From Deuterostichococcus epilithicus (Eukaryota > Chlorophyta > Trebouxiophyceae > Prasiolales > Stichococcaceae): a DNA stretch of 64,000 nucleotides. This document shows, one piece after another, positions 54,664-64,000 of this stretch. The stretch lies in contig JAVTLE010000005.1 in NCBI GenBank assembly GCA_033439295.1, positions 2,220,501 to 2,284,500 of the forward strand. The letters are read 5' to 3'. Position numbers and translations under genes: made by a program. The stretch's first letter is position 1; each line of letters opens with the position of its first letter. The notes under the pieces are model-generated. The model did no database searches, was not told the origin of the DNA, and saw nothing but the letters and a program-made list of their open reading frames with translations.

Positions 54664-55848
54664 ATGGTGGCGCTCGCGACGCAGGTGCTGAGTAGGCCAT
54701 CCGCAAGTCCTCGCCCCGCTTTTGGCCGAGCGCGCTCACTGTCAGGTGAGTCTGAACTGTGTTAACCTGCATGCGCAGTCCCTTCATGATGAATGGCGTT
54801 GAGGGTCATGCGCTCGCTTGAACCGCAGGCTGCTCGCCAGTTCGGTGTCGATTTGCAGGCACTGCTCTCAGAGGTGCCAGGTCGAATGGCTCGCTTGTCT
54901 TCGCGGCGCAGTGGCTAGAGAACAGGTAGAAGTTCTTCGCTGGTGCTGCAGACATCGATGACGGTGGATGCGCTGCATGTGCGATGCTGACCTGGAACGG
55001 CGCATTATTCTTGGCGGTTGCTGTTGTCAAGGCCCTAGATGAGTGTGCCGGGAGTCAAGAATCTACTTCCCCCGTCTACCCTGCTAGTGCTCTGAAGACT
55101 TCGCTGTGTGAACGCAGTGCGGAGACTGAGGTGCAAGTGCCGCTGGACAAGGCGTGGCAGCTGTGGGAGGACCGGGAGCTGATCCCGCAGTGGATGCCCT
55201 GGATCAAAAGCGTGACCGTGCAGCCCGATGACCCGAAGCTGTCCCGCTGGCTGCTGTCCACGCGACAGTTTGGCCGCGACTGGGAGTTCTTTTGGCTGGC
55301 GCAGAATCTGACGCCCATAAAAAACCAGAAGGTTCGCACAGGCTGGCTTACTGACTCGTTGTCAAACCGAATATCTCACGCGCACGCGCTCGTATCCCGA
55401 GGAAGGATGCATGCCTGCGAAAGCGGGGCAGCACCATGTTGATGCGATGTGTCCTTGCTTTCACGCAGATCCACTGGCGGTCCGTCCAAGGTTCCAGCAG
55501 CATGGGCAGCGCGATCGACATCGCCAACCGGGGGCAGATCCGCTTCTACAGGAAGTCGGACTCAGCGTGTGCCGTCAAGCTGACGATATCCTACGAGCTG
55601 CCGGATGTGCTGGTGCCCTTCGGCAATGTGAGTCTACGCTTTGTTGCGACAGAGGCATGTGTGCATCTGCCGTCTAGTGACTATTACTTCGTATGCAATG
55701 GCACGGAAACATACACGCAGCCATCATCTGTGACACCACTGAGATTGATGAGCGCAATGCACACCTGCCGCAGAGCCTCACGCCGCTGGTCGAGGGAATT
55801 TTGCGGCGAGACATGAAGCGGTTTGCCGAGTATGCGGTGGAGCATTGA
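54664..55848 (+). CDS. START/SRPBCC (polyketide cyclase-like) lipid-binding protein, probably plastid
   Basis: Four exons, 54664-54745, 55039-55331, 55469-55627 and 55774-55848, give 202 aa. Exon 1 is a short transit-like peptide (MVALATQVLSRPSASPRPAF). The body starts ETEVQVPLDKAWQLWEDREL, IPQWMPWIKSVTV, then SRWLLSTRQFGRDWEFFW, IHWRSVQGSSSMGSAIDIAN, RGQIRFYRKSDSACAVKLTI, SYELPDVLVPFGN, and ends with the long helix LTPLVEGILRRDMKRFAEYA. This is the plant polyketide cyclase/dehydrase and lipid transport superfamily, a helix-grip fold with a hydrophobic cavity. The ligand is unknown. The acceptor of exon 2 (a TAG at 55036-55038) was chosen by phase. About 35 residues before the conserved part are therefore less sure. 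Confidence 0.82.
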
Positions 55849-56403
55849 TCGAGCCGAGAACAGCCGAGAAGCATGTGGTATGACCCGAGTGATTCGAGAC
55901 TGCTGCGAGTTGAGGGAGAATGACCTACGAGTCCGGTCATTGTGCATTTGGTGGGGCTGTACATTGAGAAAAACGTGGAAGCGGTGAGTGGTAGTTGAGG
56001 GAACACCCGGTCACATTGTGCATCGCCCTACATGGCCAAGTAAAGCCCATTCGGTGTCACGCCTCCTCCTACCATCCTGCTGCAAAATAAATTCCAGCAC
56101 GTCTCTTCGGTCCCTAAGTTCTTGACAACACACCCCAGATTTGACGTACCCCAGTTCTGATGTACAATTGCAGCAGGCAGCAGCCCAAACAGCCAACACT
56201 TGGTTGCCGGGTTTCCGAGGATGAAGCCTTCCACACCGCCCTCACATTCCCGGCCACCGTGCTTAGAGGTAATCCTCCCAGCCTGGTGTTGGAGGAGAAC
56301 TCCTGCAGAGCGCCATACCCGACTCCTGCCACCGCCCCCATGGGTGCGAGCAACACATGTTCGATGTCCCACTCTCAACCTGCACCACCCTGACCGCCGC
56401 CTT
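55849..56403. other. Convergent 3' interval
   Basis: About 550 bp between SRPBCC and SHMT stops. Frames on both strands have no support. Confidence 0.4.
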
Positions 56404-59400
56404 CTAGAGGCCGGGCATGGGGAACTGGGTGGCAAACTCCTCCACCTCCTGCCGCAGCTGCGCCACCTCCGCATCTCCGGCCTGCTCCTTCAGGTGTGCG
56501 CCGAAGGCCTTAAGCTTGCCGTCGCCCGGCGTCGACGCCTTGAGCCGCTGCGCGATCTTCACGCCGCTGCGCCATCATCAATACCAACACAATGCTCAGG
56601 CAGGCTGCCGAAGCCACAACTTCCATCACTCACAGCTTGTCGGTCTAGCAGGCTCAGCTGGACACGCAAGCAGGCAGCAGAACGGCCTTGAAAAGGTGTA
56701 GACACCTCTATGACAGAACGACCTCTTAATGCTGATTGCATTGCGGAAAGAGGTTGGTGAAGCCGCACCGGTCGATGAAGTCGGCGACGCGGCGGAAATC
56801 GTCCTGCACAAAGCCGCGGGTGGTGAGAGCTGGGGAGCCGATGCGCACGCCCCCTGGCACCACTGCCGACTTGTCGCCCGGCACGCTGTTCTTGTTCAGC
56901 GTGATGGACGCCAGGTCCAGCACCTGCGCCGTTCAGTGGCGGTCTGTGCATGAGCGCTTCATGACCGTGCTCCCAGTACTGCCTTGCTTCTGTGCGCTGC
57001 GAGCTTAGTCGACGGTGCTAGACCACCAGCCCATTCACGCGCCTGCACCCTCGTGGCAGTCCAGCGCACGCCATGTGCCGGGCAGCAGCTGAACCACGAT
57101 GCGACTCCCTCAGCATGAGGCGGGCCGCATGCGGCAGCCGGATCCGGACAAGGGCTTTCCGGGACAATCGCGCCGCATACACGCGCGCATGGCATGGACG
57201 GACCGGGCACGGATGGCTGGAGGCGACCATGCGGCGTGCGCACCTGCTGCACCCGGGCGCCATCGATGCCGGAGGGCTTCAGGTCCATGAGCACCAGGTG
57301 GTTGTCCGTGCCGCCCGACACCAGCGTGTACCCCAGCTCCAGCAGCCTGCGCAGACGGCGCGCCACCGTCTTCTCAGGCCAGCGCTCAGGGCAGCTTCTC
57401 TGAGTGGATGCTGGACCGTTGGCTGGTCTGGTCCTACTGGAACATCCCCCCGCCTGCTGTGTCCCCCCGCATGGTCTGCGCTGAGCGCAGCAGGTGAGCA
57501 GCCAGCGGCGGGCCTATAAGTTCCTGGAGCAGCCGCCGCCGACTCGCGGGGTGTCGCCGCGTCAGAGCCACAGCCGCCGCGCGTGTCCGTCAGGGCGCGC
57601 CTGCAGTCCCCAGGGGCGGCCCCCGACCGCCTTACCCAAGCCTTCCTGGAGAGTAACACCTGTCTGGAGAGTAAACCCAAGCCTTGCTGGAGTGTAACAC
57701 CTGTCCGCCAGGGCGCGCGCGTTGGCGACGACCTGCTCCTGGTAGGTCCTGAACTCGGGGGTGGCGGCGGCGCGCAGCGCGACCGCCAGGCCCGCGATGG
57801 TGTGGTTGTGCGGGCCGCCCTGCAGCCCCGGGAACACCGCCTGGTTGATGTCCGCCTCCAGCGCCTTGCGGTAGAAGATCATGCCTGCGACGGGAGCCAG
57901 GGCGCTGGGTTGGTGTCAGCTCCCGACGGGCCGGCCTGAGGCCGGCCTTGCAGGCACAGGACTCTTGGCACTGGGATGTACACAGTCGATTGAACAGAGC
58001 TGGGCATGGCTGTCGGACGAACGGACGGAGGGGAGCAGCGAGGAGAGACTTGACAGTGACAGGTACGGCAGCCGCGGCTCCCTGCGCATGGCGGGTCGCG
58101 ACAAGCCTCACCGCCACGGGGGCCGCGCATCGACTTGTGCGTGGTGGTGGTGACGACGTCCGAGGAGCTGAAGGGGCTCTCCACCACGCCCGCCGCCACC
58201 AGGCCGCTGCACGGCATTGGTCACGTCTTGGTCAGAAGCCGTCCCGACTATACTGGCAGCACAGTTCGGCAAGCAGCGCGACGAAACCCTCCCGCCACCA
58301 GTCGAGCGCCAGCAAAGCACACAGTTGGACTCCACATATACAGCCTCTGATCTCGTGAGCAGCCCTCTCTGCACGAACCCACTATCCAGGGCCACCCACC
58401 TGATGTGCGCCATGTCGGACATGAGGTAGGCGCCCACGGAGTCGGCGATCTCGCGCATGCGCGGGTAGTCATAGTCGCGCGCGTACGCAGAGGCGCCCGC
58501 GATGATGAGCTTGGGGCGGAACAGCTTGGCGCTGGCGGCCAGCGCGTCGTAGTCCACCAGGCCCGTGGACTCGTCCAGGCGGTACGGCATCGACTCGAAG
58601 TAGACGGAGGTGGCGGACACGCGGCGCTTGGGCGTCATGAAGCCGTGCGTCAGGTGGCCGCCTGCGGGGGTAGGCACCGCGCACACCTTCATCGTCTTTT
58701 GATGCGTGGCGAAGCGCCAGCCATGGGCGGCTGCGCCCTGCTGGCCGCCTGCCGCGCAGGCTGAGCTGTGGCCAGCGGTGTGATGCCACCACCTGGCAGG
58801 GCGGCAGGGAAGGCGTGGCTTGCACGTCGCCACATGCAGCCCTCATCACGGCTGACGGCGGGCTGAGCCGGCTGTGTGGCTGCCAGGCACCAGCCACAAG
58901 GCTGGCGCAGTCTGTGCTGGGCCCAAGGAGGCCGGCGGCGGTGCGCAGCACTCACCATGGGGCAGGTCCAGGCCCATGATGCGGTCGTGCGGCTGCAGCA
59001 GCGCGGTGTACACAGCGAAGTTGGCGGGCGACCCCGAATGCGGCTGCACATTCACGCCCCACTCCGCTGGGTCCAGCCCATACAGCGCCAGCGCCCGCTC
59101 CTGAATCATCCCAAAGCGGCAGAGACGTCAGGCAGAGCGCCCCTGCACATCGCTGCCACACGGCAGGGCGCTTACGCATGCCACGATTGCTTGTGGCCGC
59201 ACCCCTCGGCCTACAGTGGTCCACTCCGTGTGAGGCGCCCTCGTCACACGCTCGCCTCGTCGAGCGGAGCCAGGCCATCGATGCCCGTCGCCTTGCACAA
59301 GGCTGTGGCGCTCCAGCCAAGGAGACACCAGCACGCTGACGGTATGAGGCGCACGAAACCGACCTGGCAGAGGCTCTCTGCCTGGTCGATGAACTCGTTG

Positions 59401-60119
59401 CCGCCGTAGTAACGGGCGCCCGGCAGACCCTCCGAGTACTTGTTGGTCATGCAGGAGCCAACCGCCTGCATCACCTGCGGTGCCGTAAGGGTGGCAGCGC
59501 TGAGCATGCTGCAGCTCAGGCAAAAAGACTCGCATTTTCCACCATAGCGGGAGGGGACTTGCTTCGCCATGGCACCGATCGGGAGTGGAAAAGTTGAGAA
59601 GCGTCTTACTGCATGAGGGTGCAGCAAGCTTCCGAGCGTGAGACGCAGCACTCGGGGGCCGGCTGCCTACCGCTCGGGATGTGAAGTTCTCCGATGCGAT
59701 GAGCTCCAGGCCGTGCACCTGGCGGCCTTTTTCCTGCTTGATTAGGTCCGCGATCTGCGGGTCCACCTCGCTGAGCGGCCCATCGTGCTGGAACAGCTGC
59801 GCCGGCTCTGCGGAGGCAGCGGAAATTTAAACCATCAATTCAGGCGTCATGCACAGGTGTGCAACACATGCGAGCAGCCTTGCGGTTGATATGAGGGTGC
59901 TTGGCAAGTTCAGAGTGAGGCTTTTGCAGAATGATGTCGCTTGAACATGCAGTTGCGCGCACTGATGAGGGAGCCCTCGGCCTTCTGCGTCTCGATTGCC
60001 GCCCTGCACACGAGTGACCGCCTGCCCCGGACTGCTGATGTCTGCGCGGCAGCACATGGCCGCTGGCACGGCAGAGCCGGGCACTGCTGATTGAGCAGGG
60101 CGCTGAAGGACGTCTGCAT
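56404..60119 (-). CDS. SHMT: Serine hydroxymethyltransferase, plastid-targeted form
   Basis: Ten exons: 59963-60119, 59671-59807, 59364-59474, 58956-59100, 58400-58661, 58112-58206, 57701-57884, 57244-57397, 56769-56923, 56404-56566; 520 aa, a normal length for organellar SHMT. The first ~50 residues ([20 protein letters not shown] ... [11 protein letters not shown]) look like a chloroplast transit peptide. Catalytic landmarks are [62 protein letters not shown], the PLP-lysine motif [47 protein letters not shown] and [15 protein letters not shown]. It interconverts serine and glycine with tetrahydrofolate. The intron after exon 7 has tandem copies of its own donor region. The junction into exon 8 (about twelve residues before [10 protein letters not shown]) is the least certain. 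Confidence 0.95.
57583..57722 (-). repeat. Tandem copies of exon 7 end and donor in SHMT intron
   Basis: On the minus strand the true junction reads CCTGGCGGACAG|gtgttacactccag. About 41 bp into the intron GACAGGTGTTACTCTCCAG with AAGGCTTGGGT recurs. Some 120 bp in (plus strand 57583-57603) another block matches the exon end (GCGCGCCCTGACGGACAC). Both retain the junction neighbourhood but not the frame. Confidence 0.82.
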
Positions 60120-60471
60120 GGCGGCCTACTGACGTTCAAAATCTTGCCTTGGAGACCACGCGGCGGGCTATTTGGGCGCGAGAATGCTTCGATTGAAAAA
60201 AATTCCTGCGCTCCACGCGGCCTGACGCGGTGGTGCAGCCAAGAGCAACGCTGGCGACGTCGCGCTTTGTCACTCCTCGGTGCATGTACATCACTTTGCA
60301 CCTCCCTTTGCTGCTTACCAACTTGCTTGAAACCTGCTCGCCCATAACCTTCGCGTAGCTGTGTTGGAGTTCGCGGACAGTCAGCAGCTCTACCCACTCG
60401 TCGTGCGCGAGCCCCCGTGCACCAAACAAGTTCCAGCACAGTCCAGGGCACCTATCAACGACTTAGGCAGC
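60120..60471. promoter_or_regulatory. Divergent interval between SHMT and Q-rich LGYY gene
   Basis: About 350 bp; presumed bidirectional promoter. The frame of the Q-rich gene is open some way upstream of the ATG at 60472. Confidence 0.35.
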
Positions 60472-61735
60472 ATGTCGCTGCCTTTCGCCAACGACGGCAG
60501 CTTCTTCGCGCACTTCCAGCGCGCCCAGCAGGGCGGCGCGCAGCAGCAGCCAGGCAGCGAGGCGGACCCCGCGCAGCTCGCCTCGGGCGGCGGCGGGGCG
60601 TCTTCCCCGCCACAGCAGCCCCAACCCGGCCTGGAAGAGGGCGAGCTGGCTGAAGAGCAACAGTACCAGCAGTGCGGCTACCAGACGGCGCCGGACGCGT
60701 ACTACAGCCAGTACCCCACGGTCGGCGGGACCGCAGCCGACCTGCAGCAGCAGCCTTGGCAGCAGGACGGCATCTATTCGCACTTGGAGCAGGCAGCGGC
60801 GGATGGCTATCATCAGGAACAGCACACCGTTGCTTCCCCGCTGCAGCAGCATGGGCAGGCGGCGGTAGACACAGACGCCCGTCAGTGGCAGCTGCAGCAG
60901 CAGTATGATGCCTACCCGTCAGAGGACGCGCGGCGGCAGCACGCGGAGGCACACCAGCAGGCGGCGGCGCAAGCGCAGTATCTGCTGCCACACCTGCAGC
61001 AACAACAGCAACAGCAGCAGCAGGCGGACACGGGCGAGGAAAAGGACTTCAATGCCTGCGACCAGTTCTGTGGGCCGTGGGCCGGCTGGGCCTTCAAGCT
61101 GGTGGGGGCTGTTGTATCATGGTCGAACGCGCTTGCGCCGCGCACGCCGATCACTAGTGCTCATACCCTAGCTCGGCAAGCTGCCTCCTGCAGCTGCGGC
61201 CACCTTGCAGCGTCAAGATTCAAGGACGCAATCTGGCGCTGTGCTCGCTGGAACTTGTTTGCGCATTCCGTCATGGGGCGAGTCCACAACGGCGCAGGGG
61301 GAGCATGGCCTGGGCTACTACCGACTCACAGACTGGCCGCCGGTCAGAGACGCTGCGGCAAAGCCCGCCGTCGCCGCCGGGAACAAACCGAAGGTCATCC
61401 TGGGCAACAACAGCATCATCAAGGGCCTGGCGCCCAAGGGTGGCATTGCCAAGAAGAAGAAATCAGGTGAGAGCCTAGCTGCCGCCTCCTCTGGGCGATC
61501 CATGTCTGCCGTGGCAAGGCTGTCGAACATGATCTGCGTGTGGCCACTGCTCGCCGCAAGCTGCTGGCACTATGGTGGCTGTGGCACGTCTCTTAAGCTG
61601 CTGGTGGTGACGCTGGAGAGTTTGCCCCTTGTCCAAGCCGAGGATGCAGAGAAGCCGGCATATCTGCGGGAGATGGAGGCCTGGCAGCGGCAGGCATGCT
61701 CCAAGGACGACGGTCGCAGGTCGCTGGTCAAGTAG
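60472..61735 (+). CDS. Gln-rich protein with FKL-GEHGLGYY motif and basic C-terminus
   Basis: Three exons, 60472-61101, 61298-61466 and 61638-61735, give 298 aa. The first ~190 residues are Gln/Ala-rich and disordered, with a CAA/CAG run near 61003-61022. After a short acidic stretch comes CDQFCGPWAGWAFKL joined across an intron to GEHGLGYYRLTDWPP. A Lys-rich segment follows (IIKGLAPKGGIAKKKKS), then KPAYLREMEAWQRQACSKDD and a C-terminal RRSLVK. The WAFKLGxxGLGYY block and the final Met-rich helix with a terminal LVK look like a conserved eukaryotic family of unknown function. I recognise the pattern but not a name. Splice phases agree across both introns. Confidence 0.72.
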
Positions 61736-62163
61736 AGACGATGCATGCGCTACCATTTGGACATTTTGAAATTGTGGTTTTGGAGGAATCGTTTTGGTCT
61801 TGCGATGTGGGTCGGCTGTATGAATGGCGGCGCATGTTGTTCAACGAGCCTCAGTCTCAGAATTTGCAACATCATGCTTGGCAAGCCTTCATGTGCAATG
61901 ACGCCCCGAATTCTTGGCACTCCTCATGTACCTACTCGAGTTCTTGACACTCCCCATCAGATTCCATGATCGGGCTTCAGAGTGCATCAAGCGCCCCCAT
62001 CAAGGTAAGTGCATTGCAGTTTTAAGGACCACTATCAGAACTGGCATGACTTCGAAGCAAGCAACGGCTACCTGCTGATCACGCCTACACCACAGACCTA
62101 GCTATTCGTGCACTTTACTCACTCAAAATCGTCACTGCCACTCATAAGGAGCTCGTCAGGACT
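61736..62163. other. Convergent 3' interval
   Basis: About 430 bp of presumed 3' UTR between the Q-rich gene and the acetyltransferase. Confidence 0.4.
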
Positions 62164-63418
62164 TCACTGCTGCTGCTTCCTCTCGAGCCGTCTGATGAGC
62201 CTGGCAGGGTTGCCCGCAACAACGGTGTAGGGCTCCACATCCTGCAAGTTCATGAGCAAGCGAAGCCTCGACACCCACGGCGCAATGCTGCCGCTGACCG
62301 CATCCATGATGCAGGTTGAGCGCTGAGCACTCATAAAATTTGGCAGGACCACACCTTGGTGACGACGCTGCCAGCTCCGACTGTGCAGCCTTCCCCAATT
62401 GTGACGCCGGGCAAGACAATGACGCTCCCTCCCTGCAATGCAGCACACATTGTAGCATTTTGAGCAGCCTTTTCTGCAGAGACAGTCTTCGTGAAGGCGA
62501 TGCTGTATCTCACCCACGTGCACAGTCAATAACGTGCCAGAGGCAGCGAGATTGCAGGAGCAAGGGCGCACGATCCAGCAGTCGTTGCCGATCTTGATGG
62601 GCTTTGCAAATTCCGGGCCCTGCAGGCACGAGCTACCGCCGTCAAACGTATTGGCCTCGGCGTCGATCATAATGCATCAACCGCATTTCCTTGCGGCTTT
62701 GGAACTGGAAACCAGCTGTGCAGCAGGAGAAAGAAGAAAGCGCACGCTGGTGCCATTGCGCTGCACCGGGTCCAGCGGGTGGCCCGCCGTGTAGAGCTGC
62801 ACATGCGGCCCCATGAGGACGCGGTCGCCGATGGTGATGGTGTTGCAATCCAAACAAATGCAAGAAAAGTTTATGTACGTGTCCCTGCGGACGTCCAAAC
62901 AGCACGCCAGTCAGGATTTGATGGCCTCCGCACAGCAGGCGCAGATCGTTTGCAGGCCAGAGTTCGGGCGCACTTTCCCAGGTGTACATTGTAGCCGTAG
63001 TCGCAAGCGAAGGGCGGCTCGATGAAAGGCGGCTTGCTTGCATCGACGCTGCCCAGCAGGTCCTTCAGCATCTCCAGCCGCTGCTGCCGCTCCACATCAG
63101 ACAGGCCACCGCTGTTGTTGTACGCCTGCGTTGCAGCACGGGTGTCGGGCTGACGCGCACGTGAGTCTGAGACTGCTGCAAACGTATACTTGCTATCAGT
63201 GCTGGGTTCACACAAACGTACCGCGACCTTGACGCGGCACTTTGCCCGGTCCGCCTCCAGATCAGCCCCTTTTGGGGCAAAAGAGAAGTAAAGGTCCCCT
63301 GTCATCATCTTCTCCCGCTCCGTGCGCGTATCTTCGCCTGCAGAAGCTGCAGTCCTGGTCTCAGACCTGCCTCGGCTTGCTCTGGGGCCTCTGGGCCTGA
63401 ATGGCGCAGCAGTTGCAT
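62164..63418 (-). CDS. Maltose/galactoside-type O-acetyltransferase (left-handed beta-helix)
   Basis: Seven exons: 63367-63418, 63222-63337, 62974-63125, 62746-62884, 62572-62619, 62355-62432, 62164-62241; 220 aa, slightly longer than bacterial Maa/LacA. TEREKMMTGDLYF matches the N-terminal Mac domain. PPFACDYGYNVHLGK, YINFSCICLDCNTITIGDRV, LMGPHVQLYTAGHPLDPVQR (the catalytic His lies in AGHP), KPIKIGNDCWIGGSVIVLPG, VTIGEGCTVGAGSVVTKDVE and PYTVVAGNPARLIRRL give the hexapeptide-repeat helix. Enzymes of this family move acetyl from acetyl-CoA to sugar hydroxyls. There is no clear targeting peptide, so it is probably cytosolic. The strongly bacterial character and compact size suggest an ancient transfer, but six spliceosomal introns show it is long established in the nucleus. 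Confidence 0.9.
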
Positions 63419-63797
63419 TTTTAGCAGCGCTTTGCTTCTGGTGGAGATGTCAGGCTTCGCGTGTAGCCCCGAATTCCGCATCGTCGGGCAGGCAGCTGCA
63501 AGGACGCTGATGATTGAAACAGGCTCATTGATGTTTGCAAAATACAGAAGCGAAATTCAGCACCTGCCATGGCGCCTTGCTTGCATACGTTTGTGACAGT
63601 GGCAGATGGTCTTTGCTTAGGAAATGTCTACACGATTGCTGCAGACGAAGTATAGCAGCGCAGGGCGTCGTCTCTCAAGCAGACCGGTAAGTATGACTAA
63701 TTTTGCTGTAATGAGAAGATCTGAGAGATCCTGCTGTTGCATCTCTACTTGGTGCAGGGCTGTTGGCCTAAACTAGAATGCGATTCATGATACAGCG
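63419..63797. other. Upstream interval of the acetyltransferase
   Basis: About 380 bp, presumed promoter of the acetyltransferase and 3' flank of a possible further minus-strand gene. Confidence 0.3.
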
Positions 63798-63893
63798 TCA
63801 GTTGCTGTCGTCGTAGAGGACCTCGCTGTCACTTTGCAGTGTGCTTCGAGCGAAAGTCCATCTGGAACTCCAGACTATCCCATGCAACTGCAC
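63798..63893 (-). CDS. Possible last exon of a minus-strand gene running off the window
   Basis: After a good acceptor (gctgcggtgcag) an open frame reads LHGIVWSSRWTFARSTLQSD and then ends SEVLYDDSN with TGA at 63798. The composition is protein-like and the tail is compact, but I do not recognise the family and only one exon is visible. Confidence 0.25.
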   Translation of the reverse strand: MQLHGIVWSSRWTFARSTLQSDSEVLYDDSN

Positions 63894-64000
63894 CGCAGCA
63901 CTGCGCTCAGGGCAGATGCCTGCCAAAGGTATACTGGGTCGGTCCGCATCGAGCTTTTGAAACCCAATCGCAATGAGTTGACTCCCCACAGGGCCGTTCG

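Overview
The window reads as nuclear DNA of a green alga (Chlorophyta, most likely Trebouxiophyceae-like). The reasons are: plastid-type proteins (transit-peptide-like SHMT, Ppx/GppA, MATE and carotenoid dioxygenase), very intron-dense genes with short GC-rich exons, CAG/CTG-rich low-complexity tracts, and plant/algal families such as the ferredoxin-fused metallo-beta-lactamase and a MEKHLA domain. The species cannot be named from the sequence. All gene models were assembled by hand from conserved protein blocks and splice-phase continuity. For fifteen genes I summed the exon lengths and the reading frame closes exactly.

Layout: MBL-fold/ferredoxin protein (+), CCDC6-like coiled coil (-), MATE transporter (+), small ShK-like membrane/secreted protein (-), carotenoid cleavage dioxygenase (+), U5 snRNP 40-kDa WD40 protein (+), MEKHLA-WHEP fusion (-), membrane-anchored sialidase-like propeller (+), TRIP13/PCH2 AAA+ ATPase (-), Q/Y/G-rich repeat protein (+), RecG helicase (-), DEDDh exonuclease with an unrecognised N-terminal region (-), Ppx/GppA-HD phosphatase (+), CCCH zinc-finger protein (-), organellar ribosomal protein uL3 (+), START/SRPBCC lipid-binding protein (+), plastid SHMT (-), Q-rich LGYY-motif protein (+), maltose-type O-acetyltransferase (-), and perhaps the last exon of a further minus-strand gene at the right edge. 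Fifteen of the eighteen adjacent complete-gene pairs are in opposite orientation, so most genes share either a divergent promoter interval or a convergent 3' interval.

The genes are mostly unlinked housekeeping functions, not a pathway cluster. The nearest to a theme is genome maintenance (RecG beside a DEDDh exonuclease, with TRIP13 upstream) and organelle biology.

The most unusual signal is in the introns. In four genes, at seven separate introns, the intron holds decayed partial copies of the neighbouring exon end together with its splice site: tandem duplications that span an exon-intron junction. In addition, ten of roughly 146 introns I traced must use GC-AG rather than GT-AG ends to keep frame. 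Tetranucleotide microsatellites sit just inside two 5' splice sites. No rRNA, tRNA, CRISPR array or transposon was recognised.
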